Source: CAIZGX01 sp964385405
GTDB taxonomy: Bacteria; Bacteroidota; Bacteroidia; Flavobacteriales_D; Sanyastnellaceae
Direction: 5' to 3'
NCBI GenBank assembly: GCA_964385405.1
Contig: CAYLOT010000003.1
Location: 59,068 to 123,067, forward strand
Length of the DNA stretch: 64,000 bases
Positions within the stretch are counted from its first letter, which is position 1. Each line of letters begins with the position of its first letter. The translations under genes were made by a program, and so were the position numbers. Below, in pieces: positions 52,913 to 62,501 of this stretch. Below the pieces are notes generated by a model. The model was not told where the DNA came from, ran no database searches, and saw only the letters and a list, made by a program, of their open reading frames with translations.

Positions 52913-55900
52913 CTATTTTAAAATTACCAATTTTTGAAACGATTCGGCGCGTTGTCCTTTTTCATTTCGAAGTTCTAACTTGTAGATGTAGGTCCCCTTT
53001 CCAATAGCATTTCCAAAATCATCTTTGCCGTCCCAAGGGATGTCTTGCCCACGAAATCCCGTGGCATAAAAAGAAGATTCTATTGTCTTCACCAATTTTC
53101 CACTTATTGTGAAAATTTGGATGCGCGCATCCAGCTGTTGGCAAGCTTGGTTATGTTCGTATATGAAACTTGTATTTGTGGTAAACGGATTCGGGTAATT
53201 CAACAAGTGACTCAAAGCAACTTTGGAATCTTCTTCCACTCGGAATTGAATGGTCTCCTCGTTGCTGTTGTTGAAGACATCCCAGGCCTTAACGGTAAGT
53301 GTGTGCTCGCCAAGTGATAGGGTGCTCAAAGGGTATCGAACTTCGCCACTGGTGTAAGTGTCTAAATCGGATTCATAGAAATCGTTCAGGACAATGGGCT
53401 TGGCGGAATTTCCATCAAGAATAGCTGTTAGATTATGTCCAACACCATTCCCTACGGTATTGATTCCGTTCTCATCTTTTAGTTTTGCAAGAATAATGGG
53501 TGTTGTGTTTGTTGAACCTCCGCTAACAAATGTTGAATCGTTGAGGAATAAAGATATCTCAGGTCCTACGGTATTTAATTGTGCATTCGGATTTAAGCTA
53601 CCTATTCTGAAAGCTTCGCAGTATCCATGGCCATCCTTGTTACCTGAAACCGTGTAGTAACTTACGCGTGCGCTGTCAACAGAGTAGTTAATGTCGAACG
53701 GAACAATGAACTTGAATGAAAACTCACCGTTTGTTACACTTGCTTTTCCTCGGTAAATAATTTTGTTGAAAGAATAGAACTCTTGAAACTGACCTTCTTC
53801 GCCATTCTGATCGTTGTTCTGCGTAATGACTTTCGACTCTTTGTCGAAAACAGTAGGGTATATAAACCCATTGAAATTGTTTAGGAAATTACCATTGCTA
53901 TCTGTAACCTTTCCTTTGAATTCTACTTCATCGAGCGCTTTCAAAGTGTCAGTGAAAGCTGCTAATTCGGTGTTGTTGATGTGCGTGGTTTCAACATTTA
54001 ATTTCGGGTAAACCATGGTAAGAGCGGGGTCACCAAGTAAGCTGAAATTCGGTTTGCTATCGTTTCCAATTGACACGCCATTTTTCGTAAGCATATTTAA
54101 TTCCCCAAGTGTTTTTATGTTCCAGTTTTCACTGTTCAACGCATGCTCGAAAAATGCTAAATCCATTTCATAGTTTTCTCCGCTAAATACAATACGAGTT
54201 GTGGTGAGCATTGCGATGGCTCCGCCATTGGCGTTCATGACTAAACGTTCGCCGGCTGATTTAAACTCAGGGTCATCGTAACGCGCTAATTCACAAGTTG
54301 CAGTTAAGAACACTGGTAAGCGGTACTTATTTGTAAAGCTTTCGATAGTTGGAATGTCCAAAACACGTTCATGTGCCCAACCTTTTTCACCTCCGTGACC
54401 AATGTATGTCATGAGCAATGATCCACTCTGAATGCGCTGTTGTATAGCTTTTTCACAGTCAACGTAGCGCTCGCCCCCCGGGGTTGAAATTTGAGTAAAA
54501 GCATCCATGTAAAGCTTAGAAATATCATATTCAGGATGGTTTGTGGAAACGATATTTGCGAGACTGTTTGCTGAGTTCAGATGAACTTGCTCGTATGCTC
54601 CGCCGCTCCCATCTTGATCATCCGCTACAAACGTGATAATATTTCTCCAGTTACCGTAAGGCGAATCTTGAACATCGCCTAAACACGAAGCACCACCGTT
54701 ACTCGATGTGTTCTCTGATAAGTATGCTTTTATTTTTCCAAGATAACCATATGCTTCATCCAACGAACTTGCTGGAATGCGTCCAACTCCGCAATCTAAG
54801 AGCCCAATTGCATTTCCATCCTCTAGCGGGGATACCATAACGAAATAATCATCGCTCACATAGCTACTTGTCGGAGAAAGTGAGTTATTCGATTCAAAAA
54901 CGAGAACGTTCGTGCCTTCGTGATTCGCAATGCCTTTGTTTCTTGAATAATCACCGTCACCGAGTATTAGCAAATTCTTTGGCCCTCTTGTTCCACCATT
55001 GGCTCGATCGTATTGCATTTTAACCAATTGCCGAAAAGCCATAACATCTGGATTTCCGCTTGAGAATTCATTGAAAATTTGAACCGGTGTGGCAATTTTT
55101 ACGGTTTGTCCTTGAGCCGTATGAATAGCGGCAATCTCTTCAGCTACTGGCATTAAAACGGGCGAACTAATAATAATTAACTCAGCACTTGACCAACCGT
55201 GGATATCCTGATTTTCAATTTTTCCAACAGGAGTGGGAGTGAAAAAATTGGAGGCAAATGCAATGAACTCTTTCAGCTCGTCTGTAGGTGTTGTCCATGT
55301 GGAAATGGATCCATTTGCAGTCAAGCTTACTCGCCTAGGAGAGGTGATGTCAGTGATATCCCAAACCTCATTTACGGGAAAAGCTTGTTCGGAAATTTGA
55401 AATTCTGTAATGTTTCCAATTCCAACGGAAGTCGTATCTCGAAAGCGCATCTGAGTCCCTTGCATTTTCAATTGTTGAGTTGCATTCACACAGATGTAGT
55501 CAAGCCATCCTTTCGCATCCGCATTTCCTTTGTTGAAATTTACTGAAACGTTGAAATTTCCGTTTGTGGGTATGAATGAAGTGTTGATTCTTCCTGTTCT
55601 CGCAACCTGTGAAGTTGGTGAATCAGTTACGTTTCCGATGGAAACGGTATTTACGTTTCCTTGAACCGTAGTACTGAAAACAGAACTACCCCCGATTGTT
55701 CGAGCTATCGCACTGAAGTCCATACTTGCAGGAACACTTGTTTTTACATTCGGAAAGCTAAAGTTGTAGGTTCCCGAAAGAACTGCATCGTAGAGGTCAC
55801 CGTAAAATTCTCTTCCCGATTTTGCGGGACTGTATTGATCGGTTTCAACGTATTGAAAATCTTGAAAGGAGTCCGAAATGCGATTTGCAACAGCACTTGA

Positions 55901-56794
55901 ATTTTCAGTCGAAATCCGAAGCGGATTTGTGTCGTTAATTTTCAAGAAATAATACGCAGAGTCGCTGTAATAATGCTTGTTGTGAAACCAACGTTTCCTT
56001 CCAATACCATTGTCTTGTGCAAGGGTCCAAGTATCTGAACCTTTTCCGTAAAAGAGAATGTAATCATTTGCATTGAAGACTCCATCGGATTCACCTTGTA
56101 TGTGAATGGCGTTTTTCACCAAATCATCTGCTTTGTACAAGAAGTTTTTTTCCGGCAGGAGGGCTCCGCCATTTCCGTAGATGTTTATCGTATTCGGGTT
56201 CAATCCGGAAACAGAAATACCCAAAGACTCAAGAAAACTGCGGTCTATTTTGTAAACGCCATCCTTCGCAATGGCAATCTTGTAAATATCCCCTTCCGCC
56301 AAAACACTGTGAGCTGCATATGCGAAACTATTCTTTTTGGTTTCACTAAAGGAAGTCTCTCCAACAACTTCGAATGAGAGAAGTCTTTCTATTTTTCCAT
56401 TTCTCTTTCGGAAGGGAAAAACGGTAACCACCTGGTGGTTTTTTTTATCAGTTTGAACTGACTCAACCTCCACTTTGAAATCATCACCAATACTCTGAAG
56501 TTGGTCATGGTCGAAATAGCTCGGGCTAATGTCAGCATATGTGAGCTTTGAAAGATTCGGACGGATGAATTTTTCGTTTTGTGAGGAGGATGTTCTATAA
56601 GCCAGGAAGGGAAGAGGGGAATCGTGAGAAATCACCAATGACTGACATAAGTCCCCAACAACTGAAAAATTGAAGCTTTTTTGTTGAAGATCGAGCCATT
56701 GGACTTTTTGTTCTGGCACAAGTATTACTTGAGCGGAAATTTCCGCAGTGCAAATGACTGATAAACAGATGAGTAGTGACTTAATCGTTCGCAT
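52913..56794 (-). CDS. porU: T9SS sortase PorU (gingipain/C25 family)
   Basis: A 1293-residue secreted protease that removes T9SS sorting domains and attaches cargo to the cell surface. Signal peptide (1-21), N-terminal beta domain, C25 peptidase core with catalytic His800 in 'YIGHGGEKGWAHERVL' and Cys834 in 'FLTATCELARYDDP' (34 residues apart, compare about 33 in Porphyromonas PorU), and C-terminal Ig-like/sorting-like domain ('LLNYPNPFTTNTSFIYEHNQ', 'GKGTYIYKLELRNEKGQ'). Both catalytic residues are present. The cluster porU-porV and the nearby gldJ match the flavobacterial arrangement. Confidence 0.93.
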   Translation of the reverse strand: MRTIKSLLICLSVICTAEISAQVILVPEQKVQWLDLQQKSFNFSVVGDLCQSLVISHDSPLPFLAYRTSSSQNEKFIRPNLSKLTYADISPSYFDHDQLQSIGDDFKVEVESVQTDKKNHQVVTVFPFRKRNGKIERLLSFEVVGETSFSETKKNSFAYAAHSVLAEGDIYKIAIAKDGVYKIDRSFLESLGISVSGLNPNTINIYGNGGALLPEKNFLYKADDLVKNAIHIQGESDGVFNANDYILFYGKGSDTWTLAQDNGIGRKRWFHNKHYYSDSAYYFLKINDTNPLRISTENSSAVANRISDSFQDFQYVETDQYSPAKSGREFYGDLYDAVLSGTYNFSFPNVKTSVPASMDFSAIARTIGGSSVFSTTVQGNVNTVSIGNVTDSPTSQVARTGRINTSFIPTNGNFNVSVNFNKGNADAKGWLDYICVNATQQLKMQGTQMRFRDTTSVGIGNITEFQISEQAFPVNEVWDITDITSPRRVSLTANGSISTWTTPTDELKEFIAFASNFFTPTPVGKIENQDIHGWSSAELIIISSPVLMPVAEEIAAIHTAQGQTVKIATPVQIFNEFSSGNPDVMAFRQLVKMQYDRANGGTRGPKNLLILGDGDYSRNKGIANHEGTNVLVFESNNSLSPTSSYVSDDYFVMVSPLEDGNAIGLLDCGVGRIPASSLDEAYGYLGKIKAYLSENTSSNGGASCLGDVQDSPYGNWRNIITFVADDQDGSGGAYEQVHLNSANSLANIVSTNHPEYDISKLYMDAFTQISTPGGERYVDCEKAIQQRIQSGSLLMTYIGHGGEKGWAHERVLDIPTIESFTNKYRLPVFLTATCELARYDDPEFKSAGERLVMNANGGAIAMLTTTRIVFSGENYEMDLAFFEHALNSENWNIKTLGELNMLTKNGVSIGNDSKPNFSLLGDPALTMVYPKLNVETTHINNTELAAFTDTLKALDEVEFKGKVTDSNGNFLNNFNGFIYPTVFDKESKVITQNNDQNGEEGQFQEFYSFNKIIYRGKASVTNGEFSFKFIVPFDINYSVDSARVSYYTVSGNKDGHGYCEAFRIGSLNPNAQLNTVGPEISLFLNDSTFVSGGSTNTTPIILAKLKDENGINTVGNGVGHNLTAILDGNSAKPIVLNDFYESDLDTYTSGEVRYPLSTLSLGEHTLTVKAWDVFNNSNEETIQFRVEEDSKVALSHLLNYPNPFTTNTSFIYEHNQACQQLDARIQIFTISGKLVKTIESSFYATGFRGQDIPWDGKDDFGNAIGKGTYIYKLELRNEKGQRAESFQKLVILK

Positions 56795-56833
56795 TTAATC
56801 TTCTAAGGTTTTGCTTCGAGGCCTGCCAATAAC

Positions 56834-56841
56834 CAAAGATA
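56834..56841 (-). promoter_or_regulatory. Candidate -7 element for porU
   Basis: TATCTTTG on the minus strand is an exact TAnnTTTG match, 39 bases before the porU ATG. It lies in the divergent intergenic region shared with the porP/sprF-like gene. No clear -33 box. Confidence 0.45.
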
Positions 56842-56870
56842 TTCCGATTTATTGTTTGGACCTCATGTTA

Positions 56871-56897
56871 TTTGAAAGCAAAAATGTTGTATAATTG
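56871..56897 (+). promoter_or_regulatory. Possible promoter for the PorP/SprF-like gene
   Basis: TTTG at 56871-56874 and TATAATTG at 56890-56897 (one mismatch to TAnnTTTG), spacing 15 bases, a little short. The gene start is about 35-47 bases downstream. Confidence 0.35.
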
Positions 56898-56931
56898 CTA
56901 TTCGAATCGAATATTTTTTACAAACTTTCGA

Positions 56932-57918
56932 ATGAAGATTGCGATGAAATTAAAATTCTTAGGGTTCATGATCTGTGTAATGGGGGTAACAAATGTTATG
57001 GCCCAAGATCCCGAGTTCACACAGTTTTACTCCAACCCACTTTACTTGAATCCCGCATTTGCAGGGACTTCTAAGTGTCCACGTTTTGTAATGAACTACA
57101 GAAACCAATGGCCTTCATTAACCGGAGCTTACGTAACAACGTGTGCCAGTTATGACCAACACGTTGAAACGGTTTCAGGAGGTTTGGGTATAATGGTATT
57201 GAATGACCGTGCCGCACAGAACACCTTAAATACAACCGTTGTTAGTGGAATTTACTCCTACCAACAGGCTATTAATCGTAAATTCAGTATTAAGGCCGGT
57301 TTCCAAGCTTCTTACTTCCAAAAATCATTGGATTGGAGTAAGTTAACTTTTGGAGATATGATAGATCCTCGAAAAGGATTTATTTATGAAACCAATGATA
57401 TCCCGCGCGGTGGAAATGTGAAAAACATTGATTTCTCGGCCGGTGTGCTTGGATTTAGTCAGACTTTCTACGGCGGTTTCGCAGTGCATCATTTGAACGA
57501 ACCAAACGAAAGTTTGATCGTTGGTACATCTCGCCTACCAATGAAATACACCGTTCATGGTGGAGCAGTTATTCCAATCAAACAAAAGTACAAAGATTCA
57601 AGTACGCTTTCTCCGAACATTCTTTATCGCCGCCAAGGTGAATTCCAGCAGTTGAATCTAGGTATGTATGTAACTAAAGGTCCAATCGTTGCTGGAGTTT
57701 GGTTCCGTGGAATGTTGTTCGGACAGCGATACAGCGACAGTTTCATAACAACCTTGGGTTTACAGAATGACAACATACGTGTGGGCTACAGTTATGACAT
57801 TACGGTGAGTGCTTTGACACCCGCTACCGGTGGATCACACGAAGTTTCATTGGGTATTAATTTCGATTGCCGCCCAAGAAAACCGAAGTTCCGCACAATA
57901 GCGTGTCCATCTTTTTAG
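56932..57918 (+). CDS. PorP/SprF-family T9SS membrane protein
   Basis: A protein of about 328 residues with a signal peptide (ends NVMAQ) and the family pattern 'DPEFTQFYSNPLYLNPAFAGTSKCPRFVMNYRNQWP', 'SYDQHVETVSGGLGIMVLNDRAAQNT', 'SIKAGFQASYFQKSLDWSKLTFGDMID', 'NIDFSAGVLGFSQTFYGGFAVHHLNEPN', 'IRVGYSYDITVSALTPATGGSHEVSLGINF'. Such barrel proteins anchor type B cargo or link the core complex. Start could be 56932 or 56944 (both Met); I choose 56932. The large type B cargo at 22.0-25.9 kb may be its client, though the genes are far apart. Confidence 0.9.
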   Translation: MKIAMKLKFLGFMICVMGVTNVMAQDPEFTQFYSNPLYLNPAFAGTSKCPRFVMNYRNQWPSLTGAYVTTCASYDQHVETVSGGLGIMVLNDRAAQNTLNTTVVSGIYSYQQAINRKFSIKAGFQASYFQKSLDWSKLTFGDMIDPRKGFIYETNDIPRGGNVKNIDFSAGVLGFSQTFYGGFAVHHLNEPNESLIVGTSRLPMKYTVHGGAVIPIKQKYKDSSTLSPNILYRRQGEFQQLNLGMYVTKGPIVAGVWFRGMLFGQRYSDSFITTLGLQNDNIRVGYSYDITVSALTPATGGSHEVSLGINFDCRPRKPKFRTIACPSF

Positions 57919-57961
57919 TTATACACAGAAACCCAACAGTTATTTCATAAAATAGGAAATC

Positions 57962-59722
57962 ATGAAAAACTTTAAATTAACACTGACAACACTCGCCCTT
58001 TCAGGTGTGGTTGTTCTTAACTCTTGCGAGGAGAATCGTTCTACCGCAACAGGGTGGGAATATAACAACCCCGACAACGGAGGTTTCGATCGAGTGGAAT
58101 ATGCAGGGCAAGAAACCGGTCCAGGTTTGGTATTCATTGAAGGCGGTCGCTTCTCAATGGGTCGAGTTGAAGACGACGTTAACTATACATGGGATCACTT
58201 GCAAACTCCTGTGACCGTAAGTTCGTTCTACATGGATGAGACAGAGGTGACAAATCAGCATTGGTTAGACTATTTGCACTGGTTGGAAATGGTTTACGCC
58301 GATTCTTATCCTGAATTGATTGGGCGTGCTCTTCCAGATACAAACTGCTGGAGACAGAAAGACCAAGACATGGAGAAATACGTTGAATTGTATTTGCGTC
58401 ACCCAGCTTACCAGGACTATCCGGTTGTTGGTGTAAGTTGGCTGCAAGCAAATGACTACTGCTCTTGGAGAACAGACCGTGTGAATGAGCAAATTCTTGT
58501 TCGTGAAGGTTTCTTGGCTCACAATCTTGCAGCGCAAGGTGCAGACGAGCATTTCACGACAGAGACTTATTTCAACGGACAATATGAAGGAGAGCAATTA
58601 GGGGAAGGTCTTCCTAACTACAATCCTAAAGGTGATCCTTTCCGTAAAGTGAGAATGGAAGACGGAATTCTTTTGCCACGCTACCGCCTCCCAACAGAAG
58701 CTGAATGGGAATACGCTGCAATGGCTCTTATTGGAAACTCTTATCAAGAGTTGATTACTGACCGTAGAACCTATCCTTGGAATGGTCACTATGTTCGTAA
58801 TGGTAACAATGGAACAGAGTATTTCGGTACAATGCGTGCAAACTTCATGCGTGGAACCGGAGATGCGATGGGTGTTGCGGGTTATTTGAACGATAACGCA
58901 GATATCACTGCACCAGTTTACCAATACCCACCAAACGATTTCGGTTTGTACAATATGGCGGGTAACGTTTCTGAATGGGTAGCTGACGTTTATCGTCCGC
59001 TTACTGATGAAGATCGTTCTGAATTCCGTCCATACAGAGGTAACGTCTACAAAACAAAAACATTGAACAGCGATGGAACAGTTGCAGACAAGTTGACCTA
59101 CAATGTGTACGATGTTGATGAAGTGAAAAAGTATTTGGAAAGTTTGAAAGACTCTTCATTGATCACGCGTAGTAAGTACGGAGAGAAAGATATCCAAGTG
59201 TTAGATCAAAGCTTAGTGAAGATAGATCAAGCTATCGAGAAGCGTGACCAACGACGTGAAGAAGAATCTATGGCTATCATGGATGAAATCATGGAATTGA
59301 TTCGCAGTTCAGAAGCTGATATCGCCTACACAATGGTAGATAACATCGAGAACTTTATTGTGAGCACCTCAGGTCGTCAGAAAATGAGAAACGTCTCATT
59401 GGAAGAAAACATCAATAGAACGAACTATCGTAAAGCAGATAATATTGACTACAACGATGGCGATTACCAAAGTAGTTCAAAATATTTGAACCCAGACTTT
59501 GAAAATCGTGCAGACCGTATGTACGATTATGGTAAAACAACTTTGATCAACAACAGATCTCGCGTTTACAAAGGCGGTAGTTGGGAAGATCGTGTATATT
59601 ACAACATTCCAAGTACAAGAAGATTTATGGATGAAAGAAAGTCTAGTCGTTCTCTAGGATTCCGTTGCGCTATGGACCGTGTAGGTTCACCATCTGGTAT
59701 CGGAGCGAAAGGAGGAGAGTAA
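57962..59722 (+). CDS. gldJ: Gliding motility lipoprotein GldJ
   Basis: A 586-residue lipoprotein (lipobox LNSC, Cys22). The N-terminus 'STATGWEYNNPDNGG' and 'ETGPGLVFIEGGRFSMGRVEDDVNYTWDH' and 'FYMDETEVTNQHWLDYLHWL' are the GldJ/sulfatase-modifying-factor-like fold; a late 'NVSEWVADVYRPL' and 'KGGSWEDRVYYNIPSTRRFMDERKSSRSLGFRCAM' complete it. A long insert with 'YLESLKDSSLITRSKYGEKDIQVLDQSL' is present. GldJ is part of the T9SS/gliding motor ring and is needed for GldK stability in Flavobacterium. It is followed by murF as in other Flavobacteriia. Confidence 0.93.
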   Translation: MKNFKLTLTTLALSGVVVLNSCEENRSTATGWEYNNPDNGGFDRVEYAGQETGPGLVFIEGGRFSMGRVEDDVNYTWDHLQTPVTVSSFYMDETEVTNQHWLDYLHWLEMVYADSYPELIGRALPDTNCWRQKDQDMEKYVELYLRHPAYQDYPVVGVSWLQANDYCSWRTDRVNEQILVREGFLAHNLAAQGADEHFTTETYFNGQYEGEQLGEGLPNYNPKGDPFRKVRMEDGILLPRYRLPTEAEWEYAAMALIGNSYQELITDRRTYPWNGHYVRNGNNGTEYFGTMRANFMRGTGDAMGVAGYLNDNADITAPVYQYPPNDFGLYNMAGNVSEWVADVYRPLTDEDRSEFRPYRGNVYKTKTLNSDGTVADKLTYNVYDVDEVKKYLESLKDSSLITRSKYGEKDIQVLDQSLVKIDQAIEKRDQRREEESMAIMDEIMELIRSSEADIAYTMVDNIENFIVSTSGRQKMRNVSLEENINRTNYRKADNIDYNDGDYQSSSKYLNPDFENRADRMYDYGKTTLINNRSRVYKGGSWEDRVYYNIPSTRRFMDERKSSRSLGFRCAMDRVGSPSGIGAKGGE

Positions 59723-59745
59723 TCTTTCTGAAATTTTAAAAACAC

Positions 59746-59776
59746 AACACCCCGCAACTGCGGGGTGTTTTATTTT
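59746..59776 (+). terminator. Intrinsic terminator after gldJ
   Basis: Perfect 10-bp inverted repeat AACACCCCGC (59746-59755) / GCGGGGTGTT (59760-59769) with a four-base loop, followed by a T-rich tract. It ends gldJ transcription just before murF (ATG at 59783). Confidence 0.9.
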
Positions 59777-59782
59777 AGCACA

Positions 59783-61051
59783 ATGATTGAATTAATATTT
59801 CAAAAATATCTCGAAGTACGTCGTGTAACAACAGACACGCGCAATGTTCAGCAAAACGACATATTTTTCGCGTTGAAAGGTGAGAATTTCAATGGGAATC
59901 ATTTCGCGCGACAAGCATTAGACTCCGGTGCGTCATTGGTAGTTGTAGATGAAAACGTTGGTTTTGAATCTGAGCAAATAGTTGTCGTTTCAGACAGCTT
60001 GAGGGCATTACAAGATCTCGCAAAGCGATACAGAGAAACATTTCGTTTCCCTGTAATTGGAATAACAGGCAGCAACGGTAAAACAACAACGAAAGAGTTG
60101 ATGCGAGAGGTCTTGAAGATGAAGTATAGGACTTTCGCAACGCATGGAAATTTAAACAATCATATTGGCGTACCTCTTTCGTTGTTATCGGTACCTGCCG
60201 ATTGTGAAATAGCAATTATAGAGATGGGAGCGAATCATCAGAAAGAGATTGCATCCTATTGCGAATACGCCATGCCGAACTACGGAGTCATTACTAACAT
60301 AGGAAAGGCTCACCTTGAGGGATTTGGTGGTGTAGAAGGAATAATCAAAGGAAAGGGCGAACTTTTCGATTACGTTGCGGCGAACAAGGGTATTTGCTTA
60401 GTCAATGCAGAGCTGGCGCATTTGGATAGCATGGCTGAGCGTATTCCACATAAAAAATACGGATTCAAATCAGGCGGATTTCATCTGGAAGTTGTAGCCG
60501 AGCATCCAACACTTTCATTCGAATTCAGCACACCTTCAGACAATGCGAAACATATTTGTCATGCGCAAATGGCGGGTACTTATAATTTATACAACATGGC
60601 AACCGCAATTGCAGTTGGACACGAGTTTGGTGTTGCTTCAGAATTAATGTGTAAGGCAATTGCTTCTTATACTCCTGAGAACAACCGCAGTCAGTGGTGG
60701 GATTCAGGAAAGAACAAGGTTATTCTCGACGCGTACAATGCGAATCCAAGCAGTATGGAAGCGGCCTTGTTGAATCTTTCGAAAATGGAGAATACGTTTT
60801 TTATTGTCGGAGATATGTTCGAAATGGGGGAGTATGCACATGAAGAGCACTTGAAAATTTTCAACCTAACCAAGGAGCTGGGATTGGAAGGCATTTTCAT
60901 TGGAAAGGAGTTTCAATTGGTTGGAGCAACGGAATTAGTAAATGCTCAAGAGGCATTGGCCTATTTGAAGGCGAATGAAGTGAAGGATAGAATTGTTTTG
61001 TTGAAAGGTTCGCGTGGAATGCGCTTGGAACAATTGAAGGAAGTGATTTAA
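59783..61051 (+). CDS. murF: UDP-N-acetylmuramoyl-tripeptide-D-alanyl-D-alanine ligase
   Basis: A 422-residue Mur ligase that adds D-Ala-D-Ala to UDP-MurNAc-tripeptide. ATP-binding 'GITGSNGKTTTKELMREVL', 'THGNLNNHIGVPLSLL', 'IEMGANHQKEIASYC', 'ITNIGKAHLEGFGGVEGI', 'GTYNLYNMATAIAV', 'LDAYNANPSSMEAALLNL' are all conserved. Start is placed at 59783 (MIELIFQKYL) after the gldJ terminator; an in-frame ATG at 59765 is inside the terminator hairpin. The gldJ-murF order is typical for Flavobacteriales. Confidence 0.94.
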   Translation: MIELIFQKYLEVRRVTTDTRNVQQNDIFFALKGENFNGNHFARQALDSGASLVVVDENVGFESEQIVVVSDSLRALQDLAKRYRETFRFPVIGITGSNGKTTTKELMREVLKMKYRTFATHGNLNNHIGVPLSLLSVPADCEIAIIEMGANHQKEIASYCEYAMPNYGVITNIGKAHLEGFGGVEGIIKGKGELFDYVAANKGICLVNAELAHLDSMAERIPHKKYGFKSGGFHLEVVAEHPTLSFEFSTPSDNAKHICHAQMAGTYNLYNMATAIAVGHEFGVASELMCKAIASYTPENNRSQWWDSGKNKVILDAYNANPSSMEAALLNLSKMENTFFIVGDMFEMGEYAHEEHLKIFNLTKELGLEGIFIGKEFQLVGATELVNAQEALAYLKANEVKDRIVLLKGSRGMRLEQLKEVI

Positions 61052-61080
61052 TGGTTGTATTTTCGTAAAAAATTAGCACA

Positions 61081-62358
61081 ATGAATTTTGTAGAGGAATT
61101 GCAGTGGAGAGGAATGTTGCACAACAGCATACCAGAGACAGAGGCACATTTGAACGCGCAAATGCGCAAAGCATACATTGGATTCGACCCCACAGCAAGT
61201 TCGCTGGGTGTGGGAAATATGGTTCAAATTATGACCCTGCTTCACTTCCAACAATGCGGACATAAGCCCGTTGCGCTCATAGGCGGTGCAACAGGAATGG
61301 TGGGCGATCCAAGCGGTAAATCTGCAGAAAGAAATTTGTTGGGTGAAGAAGAGCTTCGCTACAACCAAGAGTGTCAGCAAAAGCAATTGGAGCGTTTCTT
61401 AGATTTCAATTGTGGAGATCGCTCTGCGGAAATTGTAAATAACTTCGACTGGTTTAAAGAAATGGGTTTCTTGGAATTCATTCGCGATGTTGGAAAGCGA
61501 TTAACGGTGAATTACATGATGGCTAAAGATTCGGTGAAGAACCGAATCAGTGGAGAAGATCGTGAGGGTATGAGTTTCACGGAATTTACTTATCAATTAA
61601 TTCAAGGTTATGACTTCTATTACTTGTGGAAGAATCTTGGAATTACGCTTCAAATGGGCGGTTCAGACCAATGGGGCAATATCACTACAGGTACAGAACT
61701 TATTCGCAGGATCGATGGCGGTAGCGCATTCGCACTTACGACGCCACTTATTAAAAAGGCAGATGGTACCAAGTTTGGAAAAACTGAAAGCGGAAATGTA
61801 TGGTTAGACGCTGCACGTACTTCACCATACAAATTTTATCAATTTTGGTTGAATGCAAGCGATGAAGATGTGAAGAATTTCATTCGCATTTTTACCTTGA
61901 AAGGAAAGGAAGAAATAGAAGCATTAGAAGCTCAGCATGCTTTGGACCCAGGCATGCGCGTACTTCAGAAAGCGCTGGCTGAAGACATTACAACGCGTGT
62001 TCACAGTTCAGCAGATACAGCCCAAGCCATTCAGGCTTCCGGGATCTTATTCTCTAAAGACAGTGCCTTCGATTCTTTGTCGAAGGATATGTTGCTCGAT
62101 ATTTTTGAAGGAGTTCCTCAAGGATCAATAAGTAAAACTGAAATTGAGGCGGGAGCCGATATTATTGACGTTCTTGTGAATTCAGGATTTCTTCCCTCTA
62201 AAGGTGAAGCTAGACGGGCCTTGCAAGAAAACAGCATTGCTGTGAACAAGCAAAAAGTTTCACTCGAGACGAAAATAGAAACAGGTCATTTGATTCACGG
62301 TGAGTTGATTATTCTTCAACGTGGAAAGAAAAATTATTTCTTGTTGAAATGTCAATAA
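61081..62358 (+). CDS. tyrS: Tyrosyl-tRNA synthetase (variant HIGH motif)
   Basis: A 425-residue class I synthetase. 'AYIGFDPTASSL' and 'CGHKPVALIGGATGMVGDPSGK' are TyrRS hallmarks; 'LGSD'-like 'LQMGGSDQWGNITTG' gives the tyrosine site; the KMSKS-equivalent is Lys-Phe-Gly-Lys-Thr at residues 231-235; an S4 domain closes it ('LVNSGFLPSKGEARRALQENSIAVN'). The HIGH motif is changed: residues 42-46 read Leu-Gly-Val-Gly-Asn, so the first His (His45 in the Bacillus enzyme) is Gly43 and the second (His48) is Asn46. Otherwise complete. See findings. Confidence 0.93.
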   Translation: MNFVEELQWRGMLHNSIPETEAHLNAQMRKAYIGFDPTASSLGVGNMVQIMTLLHFQQCGHKPVALIGGATGMVGDPSGKSAERNLLGEEELRYNQECQQKQLERFLDFNCGDRSAEIVNNFDWFKEMGFLEFIRDVGKRLTVNYMMAKDSVKNRISGEDREGMSFTEFTYQLIQGYDFYYLWKNLGITLQMGGSDQWGNITTGTELIRRIDGGSAFALTTPLIKKADGTKFGKTESGNVWLDAARTSPYKFYQFWLNASDEDVKNFIRIFTLKGKEEIEALEAQHALDPGMRVLQKALAEDITTRVHSSADTAQAIQASGILFSKDSAFDSLSKDMLLDIFEGVPQGSISKTEIEAGADIIDVLVNSGFLPSKGEARRALQENSIAVNKQKVSLETKIETGHLIHGELIILQRGKKNYFLLKCQ

Positions 62359-62396
62359 AATAAGCAGGGGTCCCCTTTGGAACCCCCTGCTTATTT
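62359..62396 (+). terminator. Intrinsic (probably bidirectional) terminator between tyrS and the LuxE-like gene
   Basis: A 12-bp inverted repeat AATAAGCAGGGG (62359-62370) / CCCCTGCTTATT (62384-62395) with T-rich sequence on both sides. It could end tyrS (plus) and the convergent LuxE-like gene (minus). Confidence 0.85.
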
Positions 62397-62501
62397 TGTT
62401 TAGGAAATCATATCACCAAATTGTCCTGCCCAACACATTTCAATTCGGATTAGAAGTTAGATACTTCTGCATAAAAGACGATGAAGAAAATAAATGGTTG
62501 C

